A DNA stretch of 10,257 nucleotides from Clostridia bacterium (GTDB taxonomy: Bacteria; Bacillota_A; Clostridia; Peptostreptococcales; Anaerovoracaceae), in the NCBI GenBank assembly GCA_024403175.1, contig JAKSSI010000032.1, positions 1-10,257 of the forward strand. Reading direction: 5' to 3'. Numbering within the stretch: the first letter of the stretch is position 1; every line of letters begins with the position of its first letter. The translations under genes and the position numbers were made by a program. The notes under the pieces are model-generated. The model saw nothing but the letters and a program-made list of their open reading frames with translations, had not been told where the DNA came from and searched no databases. Positions 1 through 5,760 of the stretch are shown piece by piece.

Positions 1-180
1 ATGGTCGAGGATAATGTTGGGGTCGCACTGCTATATACAGGACATGCTCAACTTAACAACCCATTGATTCATTGCGTTGAACTTAAAGAGTATCTGCCTA
101 TTAATCAGCTTCTTGCATGGAATGGGGCTAACGAAAATCCTAACATTGCAAAATGTCTTGAAGTAATGATAAATAGATAA
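1..180 (+). CDS. LysR-type transcriptional regulator, C-terminal end (partial)
   Basis: An open frame runs from the first base of the window to a TAA at 178-180, giving 59 residues. The fragment reads like the last part of a LysR substrate-binding domain: a V-E-D-N-V-G-V-A-L-L strand, a loop, a stretch resembling the 'L.W......P....F' segment near the end of LysR proteins (here L-L-A-W-N-G-A-N-E-N-P), and a short terminal helix. The ATG at position 1 is very unlikely to be the real start, since no DNA-binding domain is visible and the helix-turn-helix would lie upstream of the window. A clear terminator follows. If it is a LysR regulator, the small membrane-protein cluster just downstream on the same strand is a possible target, but nothing in the sequence proves this. 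Family assignment rests on a short tail and is moderate. Confidence 0.55.
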   Translation: MVEDNVGVALLYTGHAQLNNPLIHCVELKEYLPINQLLAWNGANENPNIAKCLEVMINR

Positions 181-194
181 TCATAAAAATAGCT

Positions 195-227
195 AAACAC
201 CAAAGATCAATCTTTGGTGTTTTTTTA
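195..227 (+). terminator. Rho-independent terminator after the LysR-like gene
   Basis: An 11-bp perfect stem (arms 196-206 and 211-221, AACACCAAAGA with its complement) closes a TCAA loop. The T run that starts in the 3' arm continues to 226. It lies 15 bases after the stop codon. Confidence 0.92.
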
Positions 228-244
228 TGCCTAATAATGCATAA
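225..244. repeat. 20-bp inverted repeat TTATGC-N8-GCATAA
   Basis: TTATGC at 225-230 is mirrored by GCATAA at 239-244, overlapping the tail of the terminator. It could be a regulator binding site, for example for the adjacent LysR-like protein. The arrangement is not a clean T-N11-A LysR box and no function can be assigned. Confidence 0.4.
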
Positions 245-405
245 CGTTTTTGTAATGATGGGGTGTACTTATGTGCAGTTAACATTCACTTGCATTGGCG
301 GTACACTTGAATTGTCAAAAGGAGCTGACAAAAACAAAAGCTCTAAGACATAAAACAGTTTAAAAAATATAGTTAAAGAATAAAAAATTAAAAAGGAGAA
401 ACATC
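231..405 (+). promoter_or_regulatory. Intergenic control region upstream of the small membrane-protein cluster
   Basis: This gene-free stretch is AT-rich towards its 3' end. It contains several imperfectly understood inverted repeats: GTGTAC at 263-268 with GTACAC at 301-306, and TTGTCA at 312-317 with TGACAA at 326-331. A second possible stem pairs GAGCT (322-326) with AGCTC (339-343), which would be mutually exclusive with the previous one. The likely promoter at 345-373 lies downstream of these repeats, so they sit where an activator or repressor would bind. No known RNA element was recognised. Confidence 0.4.
345..373 (+). promoter_or_regulatory. Probable sigma-A promoter of the small membrane-protein cluster
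   Basis: AAGACA (345-350) is separated by 17 bp from TATAGT (368-373), which would give a transcript starting near 380, about 26 bases before the first small gene. The weak -35 fits a promoter needing an activator. An alternative is CTGACA (325-330), 18 bp, CATAAA (349-354). Confidence 0.4.
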
Positions 406-570
406 ATGAACAACACAACAGCATTAAAGAACAACGGTATCCAGGCAGTAGCACAGGAAAGAGAAAAGGTTAACTACAGCAGACTTGAAAAGATCAACAT
501 TGCTCGTCTTGTTTCTATAGTAATTGTACTTGCAATTGCAACTGGAATTTATCTCAACTCCATTCACTAA
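406..570 (+). CDS. Small single-pass membrane protein (54 aa), function unknown
   Basis: A 54-codon frame starts with ATG at 406, preceded by a strong AGGAG (394-398) at 7-base spacing, and ends with TAA at 568-570. The N-terminal half (residues 1-32) is hydrophilic and mixed-charge (K, E, R, N, Q). It is followed by one hydrophobic segment at about residues 33-50 (ARLVSIVIVLAIATGIYL) and a short NSIH tail. The charged N-terminus with R34 just before the segment suggests the N-terminus faces the cytoplasm. The stop lies 18 bases before the chosen start of the membrane protein downstream, so the two are probably co-transcribed. I recognise no family. The near-perfect ribosome binding site and coupling to conserved-looking neighbours argue that it is a real gene. 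A partner or regulator of the larger membrane protein is a reasonable guess but only that. Confidence 0.75.
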   Translation: MNNTTALKNNGIQAVAQEREKVNYSRLEKINIARLVSIVIVLAIATGIYLNSIH

Positions 571-588
571 TTAAGAATGGGAGAGAAA

Positions 589-1260
589 ATGAAAAAGGAA
601 AAATTCGGATTAAGAATAGTAACTTACTTATTTGGATTATTCATTATGGCAATAGGGGTTGCCGTTTCCATTAAAGCAAACCTTGGTGTATCACCAGTAA
701 GTTCTATTCCATACACAATGACAGTTGTTTGGGGAATAGAAATGGGAAAGGCAACAATTCTCTTCCATAGTTTTGTAGTATTCCTTCAGTTCTTAATCTC
801 AAGAAAAGATTTTAAACTTAAATCACTTCTTGAAGTGGTTGTCGGCATTATCTTTGGTTACTATATGACATTTTGTAACAGTGTGGTTGGAAGAATTCCA
901 GAGCCAAAGGATATGTCGGGAAGAATAGCACTTCTTGTTGCAAGTGTAATACTCGTAGCTATAGGATTATTCTTCTACTTAAAGGCTAACATTATGCCAA
1001 TGGCTGCAGAAGGTTGTATGCAGGCAATTACAGCAAAAACCGGAATGCAGTTCTCAAAAATTAAAGTAATATTCGACAGTTCAATGGTATTAATTTCATT
1101 CACAATTTGCATGGTTGTAATTCATGGATTAGGAAGTGTTGGCATAGGTACAATTCTTGCAGCCGTACTTGTGGGTTCTGTACATGGATATTTTGCAAAA
1201 TCAGTGAATGGGTTAGTTGAGTGCAGAAAAGCAAATTTAGAAATGCCTGCGGCAATCTAA
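589..1260 (+). CDS. YczE/YitT-like integral membrane protein
   Basis: A polytopic membrane protein of 223 residues from the ATG at 589. The upstream in-frame ATG at 577 is rejected because the only ribosome-binding-like sequence (GGGAGAG, 579-585) lies downstream of it and is placed for 589. About five hydrophobic segments are visible. The protein shows two related halves: A-I-G-V-A-V-S-I-K-A-N-L-G-V near residue 20 and A-I-G-L-F-F-Y-L-K-A-N-I-M near residue 130, each followed by a P-containing turn and another hydrophobic pair. It ends in the family-typical G-x-G-T-I-L-A-A-V-L-V-G-S block. This pattern and length match the YczE/YyaS/YitT group of uncharacterised membrane proteins; Bacillus YczE affects polyketide production, but the biochemical role of the family is not established. 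It is sandwiched between two tiny membrane-protein genes, 18 bases after one and 12 before the next. Family confidence is good; substrate or function is unknown. Confidence 0.85.
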   Translation: MKKEKFGLRIVTYLFGLFIMAIGVAVSIKANLGVSPVSSIPYTMTVVWGIEMGKATILFHSFVVFLQFLISRKDFKLKSLLEVVVGIIFGYYMTFCNSVVGRIPEPKDMSGRIALLVASVILVAIGLFFYLKANIMPMAAEGCMQAITAKTGMQFSKIKVIFDSSMVLISFTICMVVIHGLGSVGIGTILAAVLVGSVHGYFAKSVNGLVECRKANLEMPAAI

Positions 1261-1272
1261 TAGGAGGCTAAA

Positions 1273-1395
1273 ATGACATATGCAATGAATTCAGTGGTTC
1301 TTGACTACAAAAAAATGAAAAGGGGGTACCATGTAGTGTTTATCGGTGCGATTTTAATTGCAGCTTTAATCCTCTACATTGGGACAATTATCTAA
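1273..1395 (+). CDS. Small single-pass membrane protein (40 aa), function unknown
   Basis: A 40-codon frame with ATG at 1273 and TAA at 1393-1395. A textbook AGGAGG (1262-1267) sits five bases before the ATG, just after the stop of the YczE-like gene. The protein has a short polar N-terminus with a basic patch (K-K-M-K-R, residues 13-17), then one hydrophobic segment at about residues 22-40 (HVVFIGAILIAALILYIGTII) that runs to the C-terminus. The basic residues before the segment predict a cytoplasmic N-terminus. The layout resembles the 54-residue protein at the other end of the cluster: polar N-terminus, one segment, ending I-Y-L or L-Y-I plus a few residues. The overall sequences are not clearly homologous. 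No family recognised. A terminator follows, so it closes the transcription unit. Confidence 0.72.
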   Translation: MTYAMNSVVLDYKKMKRGYHVVFIGAILIAALILYIGTII

Positions 1396-1448
1396 CTTGA
1401 CCACTATAAATCCTCTAGAGATAGAAATAAAATAACGAACGGAAAAGG

Positions 1449-1473
1449 CATCACAAAAAAGTGATGTTTTTTT
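1449..1473 (+). terminator. Rho-independent terminator of the small membrane-protein cluster
   Basis: CATCAC (1449-1454), an A6 loop and GTGATG (1461-1466) form a six-bp stem followed by seven T residues. The run of A upstream of the stem could extend pairing with the T tract. Confidence 0.8.
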
Positions 1474-1484
1474 CGTATAAAGGT

Positions 1485-1514
1485 TTGACAACACATAGTT
1501 AAATTTTTTAAAAT
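1485..1514 (+). promoter_or_regulatory. Sigma-A promoter of the aspartokinase gene
   Basis: A perfect TTGACA (1485-1490) is followed after 18 bp by TAAAAT (1509-1514). The expected transcript start near 1521 leaves a leader of only about 30 nt, too short for a lysine riboswitch. The ribosome binding site is AGAAAGG (1537-1543). Confidence 0.75.
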
Positions 1515-1551
1515 AAAATGTTATTAGTTTAAAAAAAGAAAGGCATTAAAA

Positions 1552-2862
1552 ATGCAAACTATAGTTGTAAAGTTTGGCGGCAGTTCTCTTGCAAGTGCCG
1601 AACAGTATGTAAAAGTAGCAAATATTATTAAAGCAGACCCAGCAAGACGTTTTGTCGTAGCATCCGCTCCAGGTAAGCGCTTTGATGGAGATATTAAAGT
1701 AACAGACCTTCTTTATAAGTGTTTCAACTTATCAGAAGCAGGCGAAGATTTCGAACCAGTTCTTGCTCAGATTAAAGAACGTTTTGGCGATATCATAAAC
1801 GAACTTAACATTGATTTTGACATTCAGTTTGAAATTGATAGATTAAGAAGACACATCGTTGAAGGCACCGATAAGGAATATATGGCAAGCCGCGGAGAAT
1901 ATTTAAACTCCAAGATTCTTGCTGCATATCTGGGCTTTGATTTTATCGACCCATGCACATGCATCTTCTTTAACGAAGACGGTTCTTTCAACGCTGAAGA
2001 TACAAACTATGTTCTCGGTAAGATTTTAAGAGAAAAAGAACATGCTGTTGTTGCAGGATTTTATGGGGCTCGCCCAAGTGGAAAGATTTATACTTTCTCA
2101 AGAGGTGGTTCTGATGTAACAGGATCTATTGTTGCAAGAGCTGCTAATGCAGATCTTTATGAAAACTGGACAGATGTATCCGGTATGATGGCTGCAGACC
2201 CTAGAGTTGTTAAAAATCCAAAGACAATTAGTTACATCAGCTATACAGAACTTAGAGAACTTTCTTATATGGGTGCTTCTGTTCTTCACGAAGATGCTGT
2301 ATTCCCTGTAAGAAAGGCTGGAATTCCTATTAACATCAGAAATACTAACGCTCCTGAAGACGACGGCACAATGATTATGCCTACTATTCCAAAGGTAATT
2401 ACACCAAGTGCTGTTACAGGTATTGCCGGCAAAAAGGGATTCACTGTAGTTCATGTTGAAAAGTCTTCCATGAACGGCGAAGTAGGTTTTGGTGCAAAGC
2501 TTCTTCAGATTTTTGCAGACTTTGGAGTTCCTTTCGAACACTGCCCAACAGGTATTGATACTATGTCTGTTGTAGTTTCCACAGAACTTCTTGCTCCTGT
2601 TAAGGATGCAGTTATGGCTTCTATTAAGGCTAAACTTAAGCCAGATATCTTAATTGCCAATGATGGGCTCGCTATTGTAGCTGTTGTAGGTATGGGAATG
2701 GCTTATTCAAGAGGCGTTGTAGGCCGTGTATGTAACGCTATTGCAAATCAGGATGTAATAATCAAATGGGTTGATTCCAACGAAATGAATATTATCATTA
2801 ACGTAGATGAAGCCGACTATGAAAAAGCTGTAGTAGGCGTATATAACGAATTCTTCGGTTAA
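1552..2862 (+). CDS. lysC: Aspartokinase (aspartate kinase)
   Basis: The enzyme phosphorylates L-aspartate with ATP to give aspartyl-4-phosphate, the first step towards lysine, threonine, methionine and diaminopimelate. Sequence evidence: the N-terminal K-F-G-G-S-S motif at residues 7-12, S-R-G-E-Y at 113-117 (substrate loop), S-R-G-G-S-D at 183-188 and E-N-W-T-D-V-S-G-M near 204-212 leading to A-A-D-P-R, all hallmarks of the amino acid kinase fold. After about residue 285 come two ACT-type regulatory segments (I-T-G/A-I-A-G-K-K-G-F-T-V and A-I-V-A-V-V-G-M-G-M), so feedback inhibition is expected. At 436 residues it has the length of a monofunctional aspartokinase without a homoserine dehydrogenase domain, resembling the Bacillus YclM group. 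It is transcribed alone, with its own promoter and terminator. The inhibiting amino acid cannot be read from the sequence, and lysC is used in the general sense. Confidence 0.96.
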   Translation: MQTIVVKFGGSSLASAEQYVKVANIIKADPARRFVVASAPGKRFDGDIKVTDLLYKCFNLSEAGEDFEPVLAQIKERFGDIINELNIDFDIQFEIDRLRRHIVEGTDKEYMASRGEYLNSKILAAYLGFDFIDPCTCIFFNEDGSFNAEDTNYVLGKILREKEHAVVAGFYGARPSGKIYTFSRGGSDVTGSIVARAANADLYENWTDVSGMMAADPRVVKNPKTISYISYTELRELSYMGASVLHEDAVFPVRKAGIPINIRNTNAPEDDGTMIMPTIPKVITPSAVTGIAGKKGFTVVHVEKSSMNGEVGFGAKLLQIFADFGVPFEHCPTGIDTMSVVVSTELLAPVKDAVMASIKAKLKPDILIANDGLAIVAVVGMGMAYSRGVVGRVCNAIANQDVIIKWVDSNEMNIIINVDEADYEKAVVGVYNEFFG

Positions 2863-2876
2863 TAAAAAGTAAATAG

Positions 2877-2908
2877 AAAAGCCATCGCAAACCGCGATGG
2901 CTTTTTTT
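2877..2908. terminator. Bidirectional terminator between aspartokinase and tRNA-Pro
   Basis: GCCATCGC (2881-2888) pairs with GCGATGGC (2894-2901) around a five-base loop. On the + strand the stem is followed by seven T. On the - strand the four A at 2877-2880 read as four U after the same hairpin. It therefore ends the aspartokinase transcript and probably also the tRNA transcript. Confidence 0.92.
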
Positions 2909-2909
2909 A

Positions 2910-2985
2910 TGGTCTGAGTGGTGAGAGTCGAACTCACGGCCTTATGCTCCCGAAGCATACGCGCTACCAACTGTGCTACACCCAG
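2910..2985 (-). tRNA. tRNA-Pro (anticodon CGG)
   Basis: A 76-nt cloverleaf with encoded CCA (complement at 2910-2912), discriminator A73 and acceptor stem CTGGGTG paired with CACTCAG, including one G4-U69 wobble. The anticodon stem is TATGC/GCATA closing the loop TTCGGGA, so the anticodon is CGG and it reads CCG. The T arm is GTGAG-TTCGACT-CTCAC and the variable loop is AGGCC. The D stem reads GCAC against GCGC, leaving an A12-C23 mismatch where most proline tRNAs have G-C. The gene points towards the aspartokinase gene and uses the shared terminator. It has its own strong promoter at 3018-3046. Confidence 0.95.
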
Positions 2986-3017
2986 ACAAATGAATATTTT
3001 CTTTAAAATTCTTTGAT

Positions 3018-3046
3018 ATTATACATCTATATACATTATTAAGCAA
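3018..3046 (-). promoter_or_regulatory. Promoter of the tRNA-Pro gene
   Basis: On the - strand TTGCTT (complement 3041-3046), 17 bp, then a perfect TATAAT (complement 3018-3023). Transcription would start near 3011, about 26 bases before the mature tRNA 5' end. It is divergent from the transporter promoter and lies beside the operator repeats. Confidence 0.8.
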
Positions 3047-3049
3047 GAT

Positions 3050-3067
3050 TATGCATAAAATTCTTGG
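3050..3067. promoter_or_regulatory. Weak ArgR-like half box (TATGCATAAAATTCTTGG)
   Basis: This site shares the TATGCATAAA core with the box at 3081 and lies exactly 31 bp before it, directly behind the -35 element of the divergent tRNA promoter. Its right half matches the box pattern less well, so it may be only a half-site. Confidence 0.35.
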
Positions 3068-3070
3068 TTA

Positions 3071-3098
3071 TGCGAATAAATATGCATAAATATTCAAT
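3071..3098. promoter_or_regulatory. Overlapping ArgR/AhrC-like boxes upstream of the transporter promoter
   Basis: TATGCATAAATATTCAAT at 3081-3098 is an imperfect palindrome with TGMAT/ATKCA half-sites. It agrees with the Bacillus AhrC consensus CATGAATAAAAATKCAAK as I remember it at all but three positions. A second partial match, centred on GAATAAATATGCA (3074-3086), overlaps it on the left. The pair sits just upstream of the -35 hexamer at 3107. Confidence 0.55.
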
Positions 3099-3106
3099 AT
3101 TATGCC

Positions 3107-3135
3107 TTGACAATGCATATTTATACGAATATAAT
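3107..3135 (+). promoter_or_regulatory. Consensus sigma-A promoter of the amino acid transporter operon
   Basis: A perfect TTGACA (3107-3112), a 17-bp spacer and a perfect TATAAT (3130-3135). The expected start is near 3142, giving a leader of about 50 nt. Such a strong promoter needs a repressor if it is to be controlled, which fits the operator-like boxes around it. Confidence 0.92.
3112..3129. promoter_or_regulatory. ArgR-like box inside the promoter spacer
   Basis: An ATGCAT-type half followed by TATACGAA fills the gap between the -35 and -10 hexamers exactly. The match to the consensus is only moderate (about 10 of 18), but its start is exactly 31 bp after the box at 3081. A protein bound here would block RNA polymerase. 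Confidence 0.4.
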
Positions 3136-3162
3136 ACAATACATACTTTAGATAAAGATTTG

Positions 3163-3180
3163 TATGAATAAAAATTCAAG
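3163..3180. promoter_or_regulatory. Near-perfect ArgR/AhrC box in the leader, touching the ribosome binding site
   Basis: TATGAATAAAAATTCAAG matches the remembered Bacillus AhrC box at 17 of 18 positions and is an almost perfect palindrome. It lies about 20-40 bases after the transcript start and overlaps the first bases of AAGGAG (3178-3183). AhrC/ArgR often uses a second, downstream box of this kind to strengthen repression. Confidence 0.65.
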
Positions 3181-3191
3181 GAGAAACAAAA

Positions 3192-4064
3192 ATGAAAAAG
3201 TTTTTAGCAATTTTACTTGCCCTTGCAATGGTATTAAGCTTTGCAGCATGCGGCAAGAAAGAAACACCAGCAGCTGGCAATGATCCAGCTCCAGCACCAG
3301 CTCCACAGGAAAACAAGAACCCATACGGCGTATTAAATCCTGGAAAGCTTACAATCGCTACATCCCCAGACTTCGCTCCATATGAATTCTACACAGTAGA
3401 TGGAAACAAGTACACACTTGCAGGTTTCGACCCAGCTCTTGCAGCATACATCGCAAAGGATCTTGGTCTTGAACTCGACGTTATCCCAATGGATTTCGAC
3501 GGTTGCCTTGCAGAACTTGCAGCAAAGAAGGTTGACTGCGTATTCGCAGGACTTTCCCCAGACCCAGAACGTATGGACAAGATGGATTTCTCTGACATCT
3601 ACTACATGGGCGGACAGTCCTTCTGCGTATCCAAGGCTGGCGCAGATAAGTTTGCAAACCTCGAAGCAACAAACGACAAGCAGTACAAGATTGGTGCTCA
3701 GAACGGTTCCATCCAGATGGATCTTGCAAATGAAAACTCTCCAAAGGCAGACATCATTGCTCTTACAAAGGTTACAGACATTATCGCTGAACTTCTTGCT
3801 GGCAAGCTCGATGGCGCTTACATCGAAACAGCTGTAGCTGAAACATATGCAATCAGCTATCCAGATCTTGTTGTTAAGTTTGCTGTTCCATACGATGCAG
3901 AAGGTTCTGCAGTTGGCGTTATCAAGGGTAACGATGCACTTCTTAAGGGTGTTAACGATGCTATCGCAAAGGCACTTAAGGATGGCAGCATGGACAAGTT
4001 TGTAGCTCAGGCTAACGAAGATTCCACAGGAAACATCTTCGAAGGTATTCCAGACGTTAAGTAA
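3192..4064 (+). CDS. Polar amino acid ABC transporter substrate-binding lipoprotein
   Basis: A 290-residue family 3 solute-binding protein, anchored outside the membrane, that captures an amino acid and delivers it to the permease encoded next. Residues 1-19 are a lipoprotein signal ending F-A-A with the lipidated cysteine at C20, followed by a Pro-Ala-rich flexible linker (about 24-40). The mature domain opens with L-T-I-A-T-S-P-D-F-A-P-Y-E-F and continues with G-F-D-P-A-L-A-A and the D-F-S-D-I-Y-Y strand. R127 in P-E-R-M is the expected carboxylate-binding arginine. Position 212 (Y-I-E-T), where many relatives have an aspartate that binds the alpha-amino group, is glutamate. Codon use is strongly biased to a small set (GCA, AAG, CTT, ATC), consistent with high expression. 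The consensus promoter and AAGGAG site support this. The ArgR-like boxes suggest arginine, ornithine or a related substrate, but the ligand cannot be read from the sequence. Confidence 0.93.
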   Translation: MKKFLAILLALAMVLSFAACGKKETPAAGNDPAPAPAPQENKNPYGVLNPGKLTIATSPDFAPYEFYTVDGNKYTLAGFDPALAAYIAKDLGLELDVIPMDFDGCLAELAAKKVDCVFAGLSPDPERMDKMDFSDIYYMGGQSFCVSKAGADKFANLEATNDKQYKIGAQNGSIQMDLANENSPKADIIALTKVTDIIAELLAGKLDGAYIETAVAETYAISYPDLVVKFAVPYDAEGSAVGVIKGNDALLKGVNDAIAKALKDGSMDKFVAQANEDSTGNIFEGIPDVK

Positions 4065-4090
4065 AACTTATTCATACACAATATCTTTAA

Positions 4091-4127
4091 CCCGAAAGGA
4101 CGAGCAATTCTTGCTCGCCCTTTTGGG
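4091..4127 (+). terminator. Intercistronic hairpin (leaky terminator or mRNA 3'-end stabiliser)
   Basis: CGAGCAA (4101-4107) pairs with TTGCTCG (4111-4117) around a TTC loop. The stem extends outward through AAAGG/CCTTT and CCC/GGG to about 17 bp with one A-C mismatch. Only four T follow the inner stem and none the outer one, so full termination is unlikely. Such hairpins after binding-protein genes commonly protect the upstream message and lower expression of the permease. Confidence 0.7.
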
Positions 4128-4159
4128 CATTTAAAAGAATTATTTTTTAGGAGTTAATT

Positions 4160-4987
4160 ATGATAAGCAAAGCGGGCTTTTTAAAAACATTTAGATTTTG
4201 GAGAATGTTTGTAGATGGATTCGTTTGCACAATTTCGCTCTCAGCGCTTACTGTAGTATTCGGATTTATCTTAGCTCTCATCCTTGCTGTAGCAAGACTT
4301 TCCAACTTCCGTCCTCTTAAGGGTTTAGGAATTGCTGCGGATGGTTCGCAAAGAACAGACCTCGTTGGTAAGATTTCAATGTTTAATCCATTGGCATTTC
4401 TTGCTACATGCTATGTGGAAATTTTCCGTGCTACACCAATGCTGGTTCAGCTCTTTGTTGTTTACTACATTTTGATGGCACCATTTAATATCCCACGTTT
4501 TATGCTCTTTGGAACAATTAGATTCGAAAGATTTGTTCCTGGTGTTGTTGCATTATCATTAAACTCTGCTGCATATCTTTCTGAAATTATCAGATCTGGT
4601 ATTCAGTCAATCGATGGCGGCCAAACAGAAGCCGCAAGAAGCCTTGGTCTTTCTCAGTTCCAGACAATGAAACTGATTATCCTTCCACAGGCTATTAAGA
4701 ATATTCTTCCTGCAATAGCTAACGAATTCGTTACTATCATTAAGGAATCTTCAATTACATACACAATCGGTGTACAGGAAATTATGTATGCAGTTAACTC
4801 TGTAAAGGGTGCTACATTCTCCATTGCAGAACCACTCGTAATTTCCGCAGTTATTTATTTCTGCCTCACATTCCCTACAAGTAAGATTATTGCTCACTTC
4901 GAACGTAAGATGGGCGCAGGCAGCAGCCGTAATTCAAGTGTTGCAATGTCACATGAACGCAAAGCAAAGAGGGGAGGTCGTATCTAA
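4160..4987 (+). CDS. Polar amino acid ABC transporter permease (HisM/GlnP type)
   Basis: A 275-residue inner-membrane subunit that forms the translocation path, probably as a homodimer since only one permease gene is present. The N-terminal [13 protein letters not shown] (residues 16-28) and [15 protein letters not shown] (85-99) are typical of the His/Glu/Gln/Arg/opine permease family. The cytoplasmic EAA loop, which contacts the ATPase, starts at residue 157 (E-A-A-R-S-L-G-L) and continues to [10 protein letters not shown]. About 20 residues around 55-77 form a polar loop rather longer than in minimal relatives. The C-terminal 25 residues are basic and serine-rich. The start at 4160 has a TAGGAG site (4148-4153). 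Its stop shares one base with the ATPase start (TAATG), pointing to translational coupling. The gene is separated from the binding-protein gene by the hairpin at 4091-4127. Confidence 0.93.
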   Translation: MISKAGFLKTFRFWRMFVDGFVCTISLSALTVVFGFILALILAVARLSNFRPLKGLGIAADGSQRTDLVGKISMFNPLAFLATCYVEIFRATPMLVQLFVVYYILMAPFNIPRFMLFGTIRFERFVPGVVALSLNSAAYLSEIIRSGIQSIDGGQTEAARSLGLSQFQTMKLIILPQAIKNILPAIANEFVTIIKESSITYTIGVQEIMYAVNSVKGATFSIAEPLVISAVIYFCLTFPTSKIIAHFERKMGAGSSRNSSVAMSHERKAKRGGRI

Positions 4988-5760
4988 TGGCAGAAGCATT
5001 AATCAAAGTTAACGACTTAAAAAAATACTATAACAAGGGCGTAATTAAGGCTCTTGATGGAATTAATGTTGAAATAAATAAGGGCGACGTAATGGTAGTT
5101 ATCGGGCCTTCTGGCTCTGGTAAATCCACATTTCTTCGTTCTTTAAACCTTCTTGAAGAGCCAACTGGTGGCGAAATCATTTTCGAAGGTGTAGACATTA
5201 CAAAGAAGAAAGTTCCTAATGAAGATGGAAAGATGGTTAAGCTTGATTTAGATGTTCATCGTCAGAAGATGGGCATGGTATTCCAGCACTTCAATCTTTT
5301 CCCTCATAAGACAATTATAGAAAACATGACTCTTGCTCCTGTAACTCTTAAGAAGATGACACAGGCAGAAGCAGACGAAAAGGCTGAAAAACTTCTTGCA
5401 AGAGTAGGCCTTGCCGACAGAGCTTATGCTTATCCAATCCAGCTCTCCGGCGGACAGAAACAAAGAATTGCAATTGTCCGTGCTCTTATGATGGAGCCAG
5501 ACGTAATGCTCTTCGACGAACCAACATCTGCTCTCGACCCAGAAATGGTAGGCGAAGTTCTCGACGTAATGAAGGAGCTTGCCGAGCAGGGTATGACAAT
5601 GGTTGTTGTTACTCATGAAATGGGCTTTGCAAAAGAAGTTGGAAACCGCGTGCTCTTTATGGCAGACGGAAAACTGATGGAACAAGGCACACCAGAAGAT
5701 ATATTTGAGCACCCAAAGTGCGATAGACTTAAGGATTTCCTTTCAAAGGTATTAATTTAA
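4987..5760 (+). CDS. Polar amino acid ABC transporter ATP-binding protein (GlnQ/ArtP type)
   Basis: A 257-residue cytoplasmic ATPase that powers uptake. It has Walker [10 protein letters not shown] (40-48), the Q-loop glutamine Q100 in [10 protein letters not shown], the signature L-S-G-G-Q (153-157), Walker B V-M-L-F-D-E (173-178) with the D-loop S-A-L-D, and switch histidine H210, so it should be active. [10 protein letters not shown] is characteristic of the polar amino acid subfamily. The protein is slightly longer than the usual 240 residues because of a charged insertion around residues 74-92, ahead of the Q-loop. The ribosome binding site GGGGAGG lies inside the end of the permease gene. 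Both ends overlap the neighbouring genes by one base, so permease, ATPase and M20 enzyme are translated as a coupled block. Confidence 0.95.
   Translation: MAEALIKVNDLKKYYNKGVIKALDGINVEINKGDVMVVIGPSGSGKSTFLRSLNLLEEPTGGEIIFEGVDITKKKVPNEDGKMVKLDLDVHRQKMGMVFQHFNLFPHKTIIENMTLAPVTLKKMTQAEADEKAEKLLARVGLADRAYAYPIQLSGGQKQRIAIVRALMMEPDVMLFDEPTSALDPEMVGEVLDVMKELAEQGMTMVVVTHEMGFAKEVGNRVLFMADGKLMEQGTPEDIFEHPKCDRLKDFLSKVLI

Noticed and set aside
577..588. Start of the YczE-like protein at the ATG at 577.
   Set aside because: There is no ribosome binding site upstream of 577, whereas GGGAGAG (579-585) is correctly placed for the ATG at 589, after which the protein has a typical short basic N-terminus.
1397..1427. 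Second promoter candidate TTGACC with TAGAAA.
   Set aside because: The spacing is 19 bp, the -10 is poor, and it lies upstream of a strong terminator with no gene in between.
1396..1551. Lysine riboswitch or other leader upstream of the aspartokinase gene.
   Set aside because: The gap holds the previous terminator and a consensus promoter, and the remaining leader is only about 30 nt without conserved structure.
2098..2541. Long open frame on the - strand inside the aspartokinase gene (147 codons), and similar antisense frames inside other genes.
   Set aside because: They are shadows of well-supported genes in the opposite strand. They lack family features, have cysteine- and serine-rich random-looking composition, and have no promoter or ribosome binding evidence.
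3400..3837. 145-codon + strand frame overlapping the binding-protein gene.
   Set aside because: It is out of frame with a clearly real, codon-biased gene, is rich in S, T, Q and L as expected from a frame-shifted reading, and has no ribosome binding site.
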